Of a DNA stretch of 64,000 nucleotides, positions 43,191 to 52,631 are shown piece after piece. A program made the translations under genes and the position numbers. Below the pieces are notes generated by a model. That model saw only the letters and a list, made by a program, of their open reading frames with translations. It was not told the DNA's origin and searched no databases. Each line of letters opens with the position of its first letter. Position 1 is the stretch's first letter. Source of the stretch: Streptomyces seoulensis (GTDB lineage Bacteria; Actinomycetota; Actinomycetes; Streptomycetales; Streptomycetaceae); the NCBI GenBank assembly GCA_013364255.1, contig CP054936.1, positions 2,758,853 to 2,822,852 on the forward strand, in the 5' to 3' direction.

Positions 43191-44573
43191 GTGACCACCA
43201 CGCTCGCAGGAGGACGTGCCGCGCGGCGCCAGACGATGCGCCGGATCCGGCCCCGCCGCTCCCCCGCCGCCCTGCTGCTCCTCGCCGTCTGGGCGGGGGC
43301 GGCGGGGGTCGTCTGGCTGTGGTGGACGAACACCCCGTCCGTCGCCGGGAACGGCGGCCGGATCCTCAACGCGGGCCGGATCACCGGGCTGCTCGCCGGG
43401 TATCTGGTGGCGCTCGTCGTGCTCCAGATGGCGCGGGTGCCGGCCCTGGAGCGGCGGGTCGGCTCGGACCGGGTGGCCCGCTGGCACGCCCTGAGCGGGC
43501 GGTACACGCTCTGCCTGATCGTGGCGCACGTGTTCCTCACCATGTGGGGCTACGCGGTGCGGGCGGGCCGGTCGCTCGGGGACGTCGTGCGGCAGACGGC
43601 CGAGTCCGTCGGGCAGCTGCCGGACCTCGGCAAGGCCGCGATCGGCACGGGACTGTTCGTGCTCGTCGCACTGACGTCGGCCGGCGGCGTCCGGCGGCGG
43701 CTGCCGTACGACACCTGGTACCACGTCCACCTGCTCACCTACGCGGCGGTCTTCCTGACGTTCTGGCACCAGATCACCACCGGCAACGACTTCGCCGTCC
43801 GGCCGGCCGCCCGGACCCTCTGGTACGGCCTGTACGGCGCGGTGTCCGCGCTGGTGGTGTGGTACCGGATCCTCACCCCCCTCCGGCTGAACCTCAGGCA
43901 CCGGATGCGGGTCGAGGCCGTGATCGAGGAGACGCCGGGCATCGTGTCGGTGCTGATCGCGGGCCGCAGGCTGCACCGGATGGGCGCGGAGGCGGGGCAG
44001 TTCTTCCGCTGGCGGTTCCTGGCGCCGGGCATGCGGTTCAGCTCGCACCCGTACTCGCTGTCGGCGGCGCCCCGCCCCGGGATGCTGCGCATCACCGTCA
44101 AGGCGATCGGCGACCACAGCGGGCGGCTGCGCGCACTGGAGCCGGGCACCCGGGTGTGGGCGGAGGGACCGTACGGGGCACTGACCGCCGCCCGGCGCAG
44201 CCGGGGCAAGGTGCTGCTGGTGGCGGGCGGGGTCGGGATCACCCCGATGCGGGCGCTGTTCGAGACGCTGCCCGGCGCGGCCGGTGACCTCACGCTGCTC
44301 TACCGGGCCAGCAGCACCCAGGACCTGGCCCTCTGGGGCGAGCTGGCGAAGATCGCCGAGGAGCGCGGCGCGCGGCTGATGTACGCGGTCAACAGCCCGG
44401 ACGGCGCACGGCCGGACATCTCCGCCGAGTCGCTGCGGCGCAAGATCGCCGACATCGACCGCCACGACGTGTTCCTGTGCGGGCCGCCCGGTTTCGCGCG
44501 GTCGGTGTACGAGGCGCTGCGCGGCGCGGGGGTCCCCGCCCGCCGGATCCATCACGAGTCGTTCGCGATGTGA
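43191..44573 (+). CDS. Di-heme ferric-reductase-like transmembrane flavoprotein, copy 2
   Basis: A 460-residue close paralogue of the protein at 41206. The heme ligands H99/H113 and H180/H193 are kept with the same spacing. The FAD motif (HPYSLSAAPRPG), NAD(P) motif (GGVGITPMRALFETLPG) and FLCGPPGFA are all present. GTG 43191 follows GGAGG. It is 59 bp downstream of FMN-binding protein 1, so the operon is reductase, FMN protein, reductase, FMN protein, ApbE. All key residues look intact in both copies, so neither is an obvious pseudogene. Confidence 0.9.
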   Translation: MTTTLAGGRAARRQTMRRIRPRRSPAALLLLAVWAGAAGVVWLWWTNTPSVAGNGGRILNAGRITGLLAGYLVALVVLQMARVPALERRVGSDRVARWHALSGRYTLCLIVAHVFLTMWGYAVRAGRSLGDVVRQTAESVGQLPDLGKAAIGTGLFVLVALTSAGGVRRRLPYDTWYHVHLLTYAAVFLTFWHQITTGNDFAVRPAARTLWYGLYGAVSALVVWYRILTPLRLNLRHRMRVEAVIEETPGIVSVLIAGRRLHRMGAEAGQFFRWRFLAPGMRFSSHPYSLSAAPRPGMLRITVKAIGDHSGRLRALEPGTRVWAEGPYGALTAARRSRGKVLLVAGGVGITPMRALFETLPGAAGDLTLLYRASSTQDLALWGELAKIAEERGARLMYAVNSPDGARPDISAESLRRKIADIDRHDVFLCGPPGFARSVYEALRGAGVPARRIHHESFAM

Positions 44574-44601
44574 GCGACGGGACATCAGGAGAACGGAAGC
44601 G

Positions 44602-45060
44602 ATGAGGAAGAGCCATCCTGTCCGGCGGGCGGTGCTCGCGGGCGCGGCCACCGTGTCCGGCATCGTGCTGCTGCTGGCGCTGAAGCCGGCCTCCGACCCG
44701 GCCGCGGCGGCTGCGGCCGGCGCGGCGTCGCGGGCGACCCCGGCGGGGCGCGAGGCGCCGCAGGGCGGCGGCGCGCTGCCGGGCGGTACGACGACCGTGA
44801 CCGGCGACGCGGTCCCGACGCAGTACGGCGACGTGCAGGTCCGGCTGACCGTCAGCGGCGGGAAGGTCGTCAAGGCGGAGGCGGTGCGGGCGCCGAAGGG
44901 CGGGCTCAGCGACCAGAAGACCGCCCTGGCCGTGCCCCGGCTCAACCGGGAGGCGGTGGCGGCGCAGAGCGCGGACATCGACGCGGTGTCCGGGGCGACG
45001 TACACCAGCGGCGGGTACCGCAGGTCGCTCCAGTCGGCGCTCGACCGGGCCGGCGGCTGA
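44602..45060 (+). CDS. Secreted/anchored FMN-binding protein, copy 2
   Basis: 152 residues. It has the same layout as copy 1: basic start MRKSHPVRR, hydrophobic anchor (about 9-27), Ala/Gly-rich linker, and FMN_bind domain ending in DAVSGAT (127-133), with Thr133 the expected flavinylation site. The linker is shorter and less Ser/Thr-rich than in copy 1. ATG 44602 has GGAGAACGGAAG upstream. The apbE gene follows after 4 bases. Confidence 0.9.
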   Translation: MRKSHPVRRAVLAGAATVSGIVLLLALKPASDPAAAAAAGAASRATPAGREAPQGGGALPGGTTTVTGDAVPTQYGDVQVRLTVSGGKVVKAEAVRAPKGGLSDQKTALAVPRLNREAVAAQSADIDAVSGATYTSGGYRRSLQSALDRAGG

Positions 45061-45064
45061 CGGC

Positions 45065-45856
45065 GTGGCCGAGGCGGCGAAGGCTCCGGCCGCGGTGCGG
45101 CACACGGAGGAGGTGATGGGGACGGTGTTCTCCTTCGACGTGCGCGGCGGGGAGCCCGGGGCGGTGCGGGCGGCGCTGCGGGCGGCGGTGGCCGGGCTGC
45201 ACCGGGTGGACGAGCTGTTCAGCACGTATCGGGCCGACAGCGAGGTGTCGCGGCTGGCGCGCGGCGAGCTGACCGTGCAGCGGTGCGATCCGCTGGTCGC
45301 CGAGGTGCTGGAGCTGGGCGCGGAGGCCGAGCGGGTGAGCGACGGGTGGTTCAGCCTGTGTCACCGGGGGCGGCTGGACCCGACCGGTGTCGTCAAGGGG
45401 TGGGCGGCCGAGCGGGCGGCCCGGCTGGTGGCGGCCGCGGCGGGGGCGAGCGGGGTCAGTGTGAACGGCGGCGGGGACGTGCAGCTGCTGGGTGTGCCCG
45501 GGGCGGAGCGGCCGTGGCGGGTGGGGGTGTCGGATCCGCTGCGGCCGGGCGGGCTGGCGGCCGTGGTGTCGGCGGCGGGGGCGCCGGAGCTGGCGGTGGC
45601 CACCTCGGGGACCGCGGAGCGCGGCGCCCACATCGTGGACCCGCGTACGGGGCGGGCGGCGGTGACCGATCTGGTGGCGGTGACCGTCGTCGCGCCGCGG
45701 TTGGTGTGGGCGGACTGCTGGGCGACGGCGGCGTTCGCGATGGGGGCGCGGGAGGGGCTGGCGTGGCTGGAGGCGCTGTCGGGGGTGGAGGCGTTGCTGA
45801 TCACCGCGGGCGACGAGATGCGGTGCACCGCCGGGCTGCCGGGCCTACTGGGGTGA
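45065..45856 (+). CDS. apbE: FAD:protein FMN transferase (ApbE family)
   Basis: A 263-residue enzyme that splits FAD and attaches FMN to Thr of FMN_bind proteins. The motifs are EEVMGTVFSFDV at the start, LDPTGVVKGWAAERAA (FAD site), VSVNGGGDVQLLG, ATSGTAERGAHIVDPRTG and VWADCWATAAFAMG (metal-site Asp). No signal peptide is visible, unlike many ApbE proteins that act outside. Either it works in the cytoplasm before export or a non-classical route applies. Immediately downstream of FMN protein 2; one transferase probably serves both copies. Confidence 0.92.
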   Translation: MAEAAKAPAAVRHTEEVMGTVFSFDVRGGEPGAVRAALRAAVAGLHRVDELFSTYRADSEVSRLARGELTVQRCDPLVAEVLELGAEAERVSDGWFSLCHRGRLDPTGVVKGWAAERAARLVAAAAGASGVSVNGGGDVQLLGVPGAERPWRVGVSDPLRPGGLAAVVSAAGAPELAVATSGTAERGAHIVDPRTGRAAVTDLVAVTVVAPRLVWADCWATAAFAMGAREGLAWLEALSGVEALLITAGDEMRCTAGLPGLLG

Positions 45857-46143
45857 GGTACGCCTGCGGCGGCGCGGCTGGGTTCACAGGCGCCCGGCGG
45901 TGGGCCGGCCGGGGGGGCGCTCGCCCCGCTGAGGGGGGTGCCTCCCCCAAGCTCTGCGAGCAGGGGGGACCCCCAGCCCACCCGTGCCGCCCCTAGCGGC
46001 ACGCATGCCCGCAGGTACAGAGGCGGGGTGGGGGGGCATGTGGCTGGGGGGCACTTGTCAGGGGCGTGGGGAACTGCGCGGGTGAGCACGGGGGACCCGC
46101 GCCCGACGGCCCCCCGCGACCACCCCCTCCGCGCCCACGACCC
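45857..46143. repeat. Spacer with dispersed GC-rich streptomycete elements
   Basis: The spacer contains a C/G inverted block (45931-45980, GGGGGG..CCTCCCCC then GGGGGGACCCCC), the hairpin GTGCCGC/GCGGCAC (45984-46002), and at 46060-46080 an inverted copy of the element seen at 33299-33319. No gene is seen. It lies between the convergent apbE and argR genes. Confidence 0.65.
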
Positions 46144-46695
46144 TCAGCCGCCGTTCTGGGCCAGGCGGAGGAGGTGGTCGGCCAGGGCCTGGCCGCCGGA
46201 CGGGTCGCGGCTGATCAGGAGCAGCGTGTCGTCGCCGGCGATCGTGCCGAGGATGTCGTGCAGCTCGGCCTGGTCGATCGCCGAGGCCAGGAACTGCGCC
46301 GCACCCGGCGGCGTGCGCAGGACGACGAGGTTCGCGGACGCCTCCGCGGAGATCAGCAGCTCCTGCGAGAGCCGCCGCATCCGCTCCTCCTTGACCGACC
46401 CGCCCAGCGGCGCCCGCGGGGTGCGGAACCCGCCCTCGCTGGGCACCGCGTAGATCAGGTCGCCGTCGGCGTTGCGGATCTTCACCGCGTTCAGCTCGTC
46501 CAGGTCCCGCGACAGCGTGGCCTGGGTGACGCTCAGCCCGTCGTCGGCGAGGAGCTTGGCCAACTGGCTCTGCGAGCGCACCGGTTGCCGGTTGAGGATG
46601 TCCACGATCCGGCGGTGGCGTGCGGTGCGGGTCTGCGGCAGGGCGGGCCCGGCACCCCCGGCGTCGCCCTGTCCGTGGTCTGGCGCCTGGCTCAT
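46144..46695 (-). CDS. argR: Arginine repressor ArgR
   Basis: A 183-residue repressor/activator of arginine genes that binds ARG boxes as an arginine-bound hexamer. The winged-helix N-terminal domain has [21 protein letters not shown] and [13 protein letters not shown]. The C-terminal oligomerisation/arginine domain contains the [12 protein letters not shown] motif. ATG 46695 gives the usual length. An in-frame ATG at 46755 overlapping the argD stop would add 20 residues (RGD repeats) and is the alternative. Last gene of the argCJBDR cluster. Confidence 0.94.
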   Translation of the reverse strand: MSQAPDHGQGDAGGAGPALPQTRTARHRRIVDILNRQPVRSQSQLAKLLADDGLSVTQATLSRDLDELNAVKIRNADGDLIYAVPSEGGFRTPRAPLGGSVKEERMRRLSQELLISAEASANLVVLRTPPGAAQFLASAIDQAELHDILGTIAGDDTLLLISRDPSGGQALADHLLRLAQNGG

Positions 46696-46712
46696 CGTCG
46701 TCCCATCTCTCC

Positions 46713-46748
46713 GGTCTCCCCGGTCTCCCCGGTCTCCCCGGTCTCCCC
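46713..46748. repeat. 9-bp tandem repeat between argD and argR
   Basis: Four exact GGTCTCCCC units on the plus strand (46713-46748), which read GGGGAGACC on the coding strand. Each contains a Shine-Dalgarno-like GGGGAGA. The repeat keeps the argR frame open as Arg-Gly-Asp units. Confidence 0.9.
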
Positions 46749-46751
46749 GGA

Positions 46752-47936
46752 TCATCCGTCCCCGTCGGCCGCGTCCAGGACGCCGGGCAGCGCCCGGAGG
46801 AACGCGTCCACGTCGTCGTCGCCTAGGTTCAGCGGCGGCATGAGCCGGACGACGTCGGCGGCGGGCGCGTTCACGAGGATGCCGGCCTCCTGGGCCGCCT
46901 GCTGCGCCTGCTGCGCGTACGGCCCGGTGAGCACGATACCCAGGAGCAGTCCGGCGCCCCGGACGTGGTCGACCAGCGGGTGCCCGAGGGACTCGACGCC
47001 CTCGCGCAGCCTCTCGCCCTGCCGCTTGACGTTCTCCAGCAGCCCCTGGTCCTCGATGGTGTCGAGGACGGCGAGTCCGGCGGCGCAGGCCACCGGGTTG
47101 CCGCCGAAGGTGGTGCCGTGCTGGCCGGGCTGGAGCAGTTCGGCGGCGCGTCCGAAGGCGACGGTCGCGCCGAGCGGCAGTCCGCCGCCGAGCTGCTTGG
47201 CGAGGGTGACGACGTCGGGCAGCACGCCTTCGTGGGCCTGGTAGGCGAACCAGTGCCCGGTGCGGCCGGCGCCGGTCTGCACCTCGTCCAGGACCAGCAG
47301 CGCGCCGGTCGCGGCGGTGATCGCCCTGGCCGCCTTGAGGTAGCCGGCCGGGGGCACCACGACGCCGTTCTCGCCCTGGACGGGCTCGATGACGACGAGG
47401 GCCGTCTCCTCGGTGACCGCGGCGGCCAGCGCGTGCGCGTCGCCGTAGGGGACGTGGGTGACGTCGCCGGGCAGCGGCCGGAAGGGCTCGCGCTTGCCGG
47501 GCTGTCCGGTGAGCGCGAGAGCGCCCATCGTCCGGCCGTGGAAGCCGCCGTCGGTGGCGACCATGTGGGTGCGCCCGGTGAGCCGGCCGATCTTGAAGGC
47601 GGCCTCGTTGGCCTCGGCGCCGGAGTTGCAGAAGAATACCCGGCCCTCGCGGCCGAAGAGCTGGAGCAGCCGTTCGGCGAGGGCGACGGTGGGCTCGGCC
47701 ATGAAGAAGTTGGAGATGTGGCCGAGCGAGCCGATCTGCCGGCTCACCGCCTCCACGATCGCCGGGTGGGCGTGGCCGAGGGCGTTGGTGGCGATGCCGC
47801 CGACGAAGTCCAGGTACTCCTTGCCCTCGGCGTCCCAGACCCGGGTGCCCGCGCCGCGCACGAGCGGCAGCCGCGGGGTGCCGTAGTTGTTCATGAGGGC
47901 GCCCTGCCACCGTGCGGTCAGTTCCCCGTTGCTCAT
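46752..47936 (-). CDS. argD: Acetylornithine aminotransferase
   Basis: A 394-residue class III PLP aminotransferase converting N-acetylglutamate semialdehyde to N-acetylornithine. [19 protein letters not shown] starts the fold, and [17 protein letters not shown] binds the phosphate. [13 protein letters not shown] holds the PLP-ring Asp, and [15 protein letters not shown] carries the Schiff-base Lys. ATG 47936 overlaps the argB stop (ATGA). Confidence 0.96.
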   Translation of the reverse strand: MSNGELTARWQGALMNNYGTPRLPLVRGAGTRVWDAEGKEYLDFVGGIATNALGHAHPAIVEAVSRQIGSLGHISNFFMAEPTVALAERLLQLFGREGRVFFCNSGAEANEAAFKIGRLTGRTHMVATDGGFHGRTMGALALTGQPGKREPFRPLPGDVTHVPYGDAHALAAAVTEETALVVIEPVQGENGVVVPPAGYLKAARAITAATGALLVLDEVQTGAGRTGHWFAYQAHEGVLPDVVTLAKQLGGGLPLGATVAFGRAAELLQPGQHGTTFGGNPVACAAGLAVLDTIEDQGLLENVKRQGERLREGVESLGHPLVDHVRGAGLLLGIVLTGPYAQQAQQAAQEAGILVNAPAADVVRLMPPLNLGDDDVDAFLRALPGVLDAADGDG

Positions 47937-48862
47937 GACTCCCCCTGTTCCCGCGCCGTGTCCGGCTGCTCGTCGGGCACGACCATGGTGCCGATGCCCT
48001 CGTCGGTGAAGATCTCCAGCAGGATCGAGTGCTGGACCCGCCCGTCGATGACGCGGGCGGTGGTGACGCCGCCCCGGACGGCGTGCAGACAGCCCCGCAT
48101 CTTCGGCACCATGCCGGAGGACAGGTCGGGCAGCAGTCTCTCCAGCTCGCTCGCGGTGAGCCGGCTGATCACCTCGTCGGAGTTCGGCCAGTCCTCGTAG
48201 AGGCCCTCGACGTCGGTGAGGACCATGAGGGTTTCGGCGCCCAGTGCCGCAGCGAGTGCCGCAGCCGCCGTATCAGCATTGACGTTGTAGACATGGTGAT
48301 CGTCCTCGGAACGGGCGATCGAGGAGACGACCGGGATACGGCCGTCGGCGAGCAGGGCCTCGATGGCGCCCGTGTCGATCTCGGTGATCTCGCCCACCCG
48401 GCCGATGTCGACCGGCTCGCCGTCGATCTCGGGGGTGTGCCGGGTGGCGGTGATGGTGTGCGCGTCCTCGCCGGTGAGGCCGACGGCGAGCGGGCCGTGC
48501 TGGTTGAGCAGCCCGACCAGCTCGCGCTGCACCTGTCCGGCGAGCACCATGCGGACGACGTCCATGGCCTCCTCGGTGGTGACGCGCAGGCCGGCCCGGA
48601 ACTCGCTGACGATGCCGTGCTTGTCGAGGGCGGCGCTGATCTGCGGGCCGCCGCCGTGCACGACGACGGGCCTGAGGCCGGCGTGGTGCAGGAAGACGAC
48701 GTCCTGGGCGAAGGCGGCCTTCAGCTCCTCGTTCACCATGGCGTTGCCGCCGAACTTGATGACGACGGTCTTGCCGTGGTGGCGGGTGAGCCAGGGCAGC
48801 GCCTCGACGAGGGTCTGGGCCTTGGGGAGCGCGGTGTGCTTGCGCGCGGGTCCGTGGGTCAT
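47933..48862 (-). CDS. argB: Acetylglutamate kinase
   Basis: A 309-residue amino-acid kinase phosphorylating N-acetylglutamate. The motifs are [10 protein letters not shown] (Lys of the ATP site), [28 protein letters not shown] and [12 protein letters not shown], with SGMVPKM near the C-terminus. The N-terminal extension of about 25 residues fits the arginine-feedback-inhibited hexameric class. ATG 48862 overlaps the argJ stop (ATGA). Confidence 0.96.
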   Translation of the reverse strand: MTHGPARKHTALPKAQTLVEALPWLTRHHGKTVVIKFGGNAMVNEELKAAFAQDVVFLHHAGLRPVVVHGGGPQISAALDKHGIVSEFRAGLRVTTEEAMDVVRMVLAGQVQRELVGLLNQHGPLAVGLTGEDAHTITATRHTPEIDGEPVDIGRVGEITEIDTGAIEALLADGRIPVVSSIARSEDDHHVYNVNADTAAAALAAALGAETLMVLTDVEGLYEDWPNSDEVISRLTASELERLLPDLSSGMVPKMRGCLHAVRGGVTTARVIDGRVQHSILLEIFTDEGIGTMVVPDEQPDTAREQGES

Positions 48863-50006
48863 GACGAGTAGGCGCTGTTCTCGTGGACGTAGTCGGCGGT
48901 GAGGTCGTTGGTCCAGATGGTGGCGGTCTCGGCGCCGGCGGCGAGGTCGGCGACGATGTGCACCTCGCGGTAGCGCATGTCGACCCGGTCGCGGTCCTCG
49001 CCGACGCCGCCGTTCTTGCACACCCAGACGCCGTTGATGGCGACGTTGAGCCGGTCGGGCTCGAAGGCGGCGCCGGTGGTGCCGATCGCGGACAGGACGC
49101 GGCCCCAGTTGGGGTCCTCGCCGTGGATGGCGCACTTGAGGAGGTTGTTGCGGGCGATGGAGCGGCCCACCTCCACGGCGTCCGCCTCGGTGGCCGCGTT
49201 CACCACCTCGACCTTGATGTCCTTGCTCGCTCCCTCGGCGTCGCGGATGAGCTGCTGGCCGAGGTCGTCGCAGACGGCGCGGACGGCGGCGGCGAACTCG
49301 TCGGCGTCGGGGGTGACTTCGGCGGCTCCGGAGGCGAGCAGCAGCACGGTGTCGTTGGTGGACATGCAGCCGTCGGAGTCGACGCGGTCGAAGGTGACCC
49401 GGGTGGCGGCGCGCAGCGCCTCGTCCAGGGCGCCGGCCTCCAGGTCGGCGTCGGTGGTGAGGACGACGAGCATGGTGGCCAGGCCCGGGGCGAGCATGCC
49501 GGCGCCCTTGGCCATGCCGCCGACGGTCCAGCCGTCCTGGGTGACGACGGAGGTCTTGTGGACGGTGTCGGTGGTCTTGATGGCGATGGCGGCCTTCTCG
49601 CCGCCGTGCTCGGAGAGCTGGGCGGCGGCCGTCTCGATGCCCGGCAGCAGCTTGTCCATCGGGAGCAGGACGCCGATGAGGCCGGTGGAGCAGACGGCGA
49701 CCTCGATGGCGCCGGCGCCGAGCACCTCGGCGGCCTTCTCGGCGGTGGCGTGGGTGTCCTGGAAGCCCTTGGGGCCCGTACACGCGTTGGCGCCGCCGGA
49801 GTTGAGGACGACCGCGGAGAGCCGGCCGGTCTTCAGGACCTGCTCGGACCACTGCACCGGGGCGGCCTTGACGCGGTTGGAGGTGAAGACGCCGGCGGCG
49901 GCGCGGCGCGGCCCGGTGTTGACCACCAGGGCCAGGTCCGGGTTGCCGTTCTCCTTGATCCCGGCGGCGATGCCCGCCGCCTGGAACCCCTTGGCTGCCG
50001 TGACGC

Positions 50007-50010
<4 letters not shown>
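48859..50010 (-). CDS. argJ: Glutamate N-acetyltransferase / ornithine acetyltransferase
   Basis: A 383-residue enzyme that recycles the acetyl group from N-acetylornithine to glutamate. The self-cleavage site is in [14 protein letters not shown] (between Ala and Thr). Other family segments are [15 protein letters not shown] and [21 protein letters not shown] 50010 has GAGGAG 6 bases upstream, and the start overlaps the stop of the small upstream ORF (GTGA). Confidence 0.96.
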
Positions 50011-51203
<1,193 letters not shown>

Positions 51204-51234
51204 TCCTATGCGGCGCCCGCATCGACCGGCCCGC

Positions 51235-51633
51235 TCACGCGGCGTCCACCTTGGGCAGCATGATCATGCGGGAGACGACGAAGGTCACCGGGATCGCCGC
51301 TGCGGACGCCAGCAGCGGGGCGAAGCGGCTACCGGCGTGCAGCATGTCCACGATCACATAGACGCCCACCGTGGTGATCACGAAATTCGTGGCGTTGGTC
51401 AGCGGGAACAGCAGGAATTTCCGCCAGGTCGGCCGAATCCGATAGGTGAATCGCGCGTTCAGGAAGAAAGAGCCGACCATGCTGATCGCGAACGCGAGAA
51501 CGTGGGCGGCGAGATACGGAAGACGCGTGAGGAACAGCAGGTAGAGCAGGTAGTACGTGAGGGTGTTCACCACGCCGACGACGGCGAAGGTGAGGATCTG
51601 CCGCGCCACCGGGCGGGCGAGCGTCGTGGTCAT
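51235..51633 (-). CDS. GtrA-family membrane protein
   Basis: A 132-residue protein with four transmembrane segments (about 14-32, 40-60, 80-98, 105-125) and the GtrA family start QILTFAVVGVVNTLTYYLLY. GtrA proteins help flip or position polyprenyl-linked sugars. ATG 51633 overlaps the stop of the glycosyltransferase gene (TGATG). Third gene of a YfhO, GT2, GtrA set. Confidence 0.93.
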   Translation of the reverse strand: MTTTLARPVARQILTFAVVGVVNTLTYYLLYLLFLTRLPYLAAHVLAFAISMVGSFFLNARFTYRIRPTWRKFLLFPLTNATNFVITTVGVYVIVDMLHAGSRFAPLLASAAAIPVTFVVSRMIMLPKVDAA

Positions 51634-52610
51634 CAGGGAATGAGGTCCTTCTTCGTGCCGCGCGGCGCGCGGCCGTCGGTCGCTTCCACGTTGGTCGCCT
51701 TCACCAGGAAGTGCGGGCGCCCCTTGACCTCGTAGTAGATCCGGCCGGTGTACTCCCCGATGACGCCGAGCATCACCATCTGCACCCCGGCCAGCGCGGT
51801 GACGGCGGTGACGATCGTGACGTAGCCGGGTGTCTCGACCCCGTTGACGAGTGCGGCCCCCACGATCCAGGCAGTGTAGAGCCCGGCGCACAGCAGCAGG
51901 CCCATGCCGAGGTGCAGGGCGGCCCGCAGCGGCCGGTTGTTGAACGACAGCAGGCCGTCCAGGCCGTAGTTGAGCAGGGACTTCAGGGTCCACGAGCTGC
52001 GGCCGTGCTCGCGCACCGCGTTCTCGTACTCGAAGGTGGTGCTGGGGAAGCCCACCCAGGCGAACAGGCCCTTGGAGAAGCGGTTGTACTCGGTCAGCTC
52101 CAGCACGGCGTCCACCACGCGCCGCGACAGCAGCCGGAAGTCGCCGACGCCGTCCTTGAGCTCCACGTCGACCAGCCGGTTGACCAGCCGGTAGTACAGG
52201 CGGGCGGTGAGGGTGCGGGTGAAGCGGTCGCCGGCCCTGCTGCGCCGGGCGAGCACCTGGTCCCAGCCCTCGCCGCGCAGTTCGACCATGCGCCGGATCA
52301 GCTCCGGCGGGTGCTGGAGGTCGGCGTCCATGACGATCACGCTGTCCCCGGTGGCGTGCCGCAGCCCGGCGAGCAGGGCGGACTCCTTGCCGAAGTTGCG
52401 GCTGAAGGAGACGTAGCGCACCCGCGGGTCGCGCTCGGCCAGCCGCTCCAGCAGGACCAGGGTGCGGTCGCGGCTGCCGTCGTCGACGTACACGAACTCC
52501 ATGTCGTGGCCGAGCGGCAGCAGGTCGTCGGCGACCTGCTGGACGGCTTCGTGGAAGCGTTCGACGACGTCTTCCTCGTTGTAGCAGGGTGCGACGATCG
52601 AGATGAGCAT
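51633..52610 (-). CDS. GT2 polyprenyl-phosphate glycosyltransferase (GtrB/CsbB/DPM1-like)
   Basis: A 325-residue enzyme that loads a sugar from a nucleotide onto a polyprenyl phosphate at the inner face of the membrane. The GT2 motifs are APCYNEEDVV, FVYVDDGSRDRT and VIVMDADLQHPPE. The GtrB-type LKDGVGDFRLLSRRVVD follows, with two C-terminal transmembrane segments (about 232-255 and 265-290) that distinguish GtrB/CsbB from soluble DPM1. It is the same operon as YfhO (21-bp gap) and GtrA (overlap). Confidence 0.94.
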   Translation of the reverse strand: MLISIVAPCYNEEDVVERFHEAVQQVADDLLPLGHDMEFVYVDDGSRDRTLVLLERLAERDPRVRYVSFSRNFGKESALLAGLRHATGDSVIVMDADLQHPPELIRRMVELRGEGWDQVLARRSRAGDRFTRTLTARLYYRLVNRLVDVELKDGVGDFRLLSRRVVDAVLELTEYNRFSKGLFAWVGFPSTTFEYENAVREHGRSSWTLKSLLNYGLDGLLSFNNRPLRAALHLGMGLLLCAGLYTAWIVGAALVNGVETPGYVTIVTAVTALAGVQMVMLGVIGEYTGRIYYEVKGRPHFLVKATNVEATDGRAPRGTKKDLIP

Positions 52611-52631
52611 GGGTTCTCCCCCAGGGCGCGG

